NCBI GenBank assembly: GCA_947623175.1
Contig: CANQGK010000007.1
Coordinates: forward strand, 16,985 to 80,984
Length of the DNA stretch: 64,000 bases
Reading direction: 5' to 3'
Source of the DNA: an uncultured Clostridia bacterium
GTDB lineage: Bacteria; Bacillota; Clostridia; Oscillospirales; Acutalibacteraceae
Under the pieces are notes generated by a model that saw only the letters and a list, made by a program, of their open reading frames with translations, ran no database searches and was not told the origin of the DNA. This document shows, piece by piece, positions 63,801 to 64,000 of this stretch (the first letter of the stretch is position 1; the number at the start of each line of letters is the position of its first letter). Position numbers and translations under genes: made by a program.

Positions 63801-63809
63801 AGTCAGTAT

Positions 63810-63850
63810 AATCCGAACCAAATACTCGTAACGAGTGAATGGTTCGGATT
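63810..63850 (+). terminator. Terminator after tRNA-Leu(GAG)
   Basis: AATCCGAACCA (63810-63820) pairs with TGGTTCGGATT (63840-63850), an inner ACTCGT/ACGAGT stem follows, and TACTTTTTATT comes after. Related to the stem at 17633-17676. Confidence 0.85.
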
Positions 63851-63944
63851 TACTTTTTATTTATGAGTGCCGCCTGCTACTTGCGTTTCTCCTGTTTTTA
63901 TGGTACAATAATAGCGACAAACTGGAATTTACGGAGGCATTATT

Positions 63945-64000
63945 ATGAGTAAGGTTTATGACTTTATAAAAGATTGCGAATGTTTTTATATAGCAACAAT
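63945..64000 (+). CDS. Pyridoxamine 5'-phosphate oxidase-like protein, C-terminus outside window
   Basis: Only the first 18 codons or so are visible (MSKVYDFIKDCECFYIAT), starting at ATG 63945 with GGAGG upstream and a TACAAT -10 box at about 63904. The start resembles small flavin-binding split-barrel proteins of the pyridoxamine-oxidase family, which begin with a VYDFLKKA...YYLAT-like stretch. The fragment is too short for more. Confidence 0.5.
   Translation, partial: MSKVYDFIKDCECFYIAT

Overview
The window looks like a chromosome segment of a spore-forming, low-to-moderate GC Firmicute of the Clostridia, probably a gut Oscillospirales-like lineage. The evidence is an alpha/beta-type small acid-soluble spore protein, a YunB homologue, a SpoIVFB-like protease, T-box and FMN-riboswitch control of biosynthesis and uptake genes, strong AAGGAGG ribosome-binding sites, frequent TTG starts, and consensus TTGACA-N17-TATAAT promoters. 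No species can be named from the sequence alone.

Positions 1 to about 29,600 are accessory DNA. The left end (1-2125) is the end of an integrated element: an AAA-family ATPase cut by the window edge, tnpV, a double helix-turn-helix excisionase-like gene, and then the 3' half of a tRNA-Ser(CGA) gene starting in the anticodon loop, which is best read as an attachment site. A decayed serine recombinase follows. Next comes a divergent module: an ATPase, two FtsX-type permeases and a lipoprotein on the minus strand, and an OmpR-type regulator with its histidine kinase on the plus strand, separated by a 22-bp inverted repeat. A GC-rich GH32/GH172 fructan operon follows. From 12,600 to 22,400 the DNA is a patchwork of repeats and broken genes: a repeat family with one copy split by a 272-bp MITE flanked by TA, an antitoxin with a truncated toxin, an LRR protein, small zinc-ribbon proteins, three copies or fragments of radC, a frameshifted tnpV, a sigma factor with a long C-terminal extension, and a Spo0A-like receiver without its DNA-binding domain. 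An MFS/AraC pair and a 1,596-residue exonuclease-RecQ-UvrD-type fusion close this part.

From about 29,900 on the DNA is mostly core. A Trp T-box leader controls trpEGDCFBA. A strongly overlapping operon of two GT8 glycosyltransferases and two PlsC-like acyltransferases follows, probably for a glycolipid. Then come a phosphodiesterase, three small proteins of unknown function, a spore SASP, a zinc-ribbon PASTA pseudokinase, a YitT-family protein, and the run ymdB, an oligopeptide-type binding lipoprotein, Asp23/YloU, FakA/YloV, recG and a flavin reductase.

The final part holds a radical SAM pair (TIGR03960-like and TIGR03936-like), the SpoIVFB-like protease with a tiny membrane partner, a YgiQ-type radical SAM protein, a TIGR04086-type membrane protein, yajC, tgt, an FMN-riboswitch-controlled riboflavin transporter, ligA, yunB, a tRNA-Leu(GAG) gene and the start of a pyridoxamine-oxidase-like gene.
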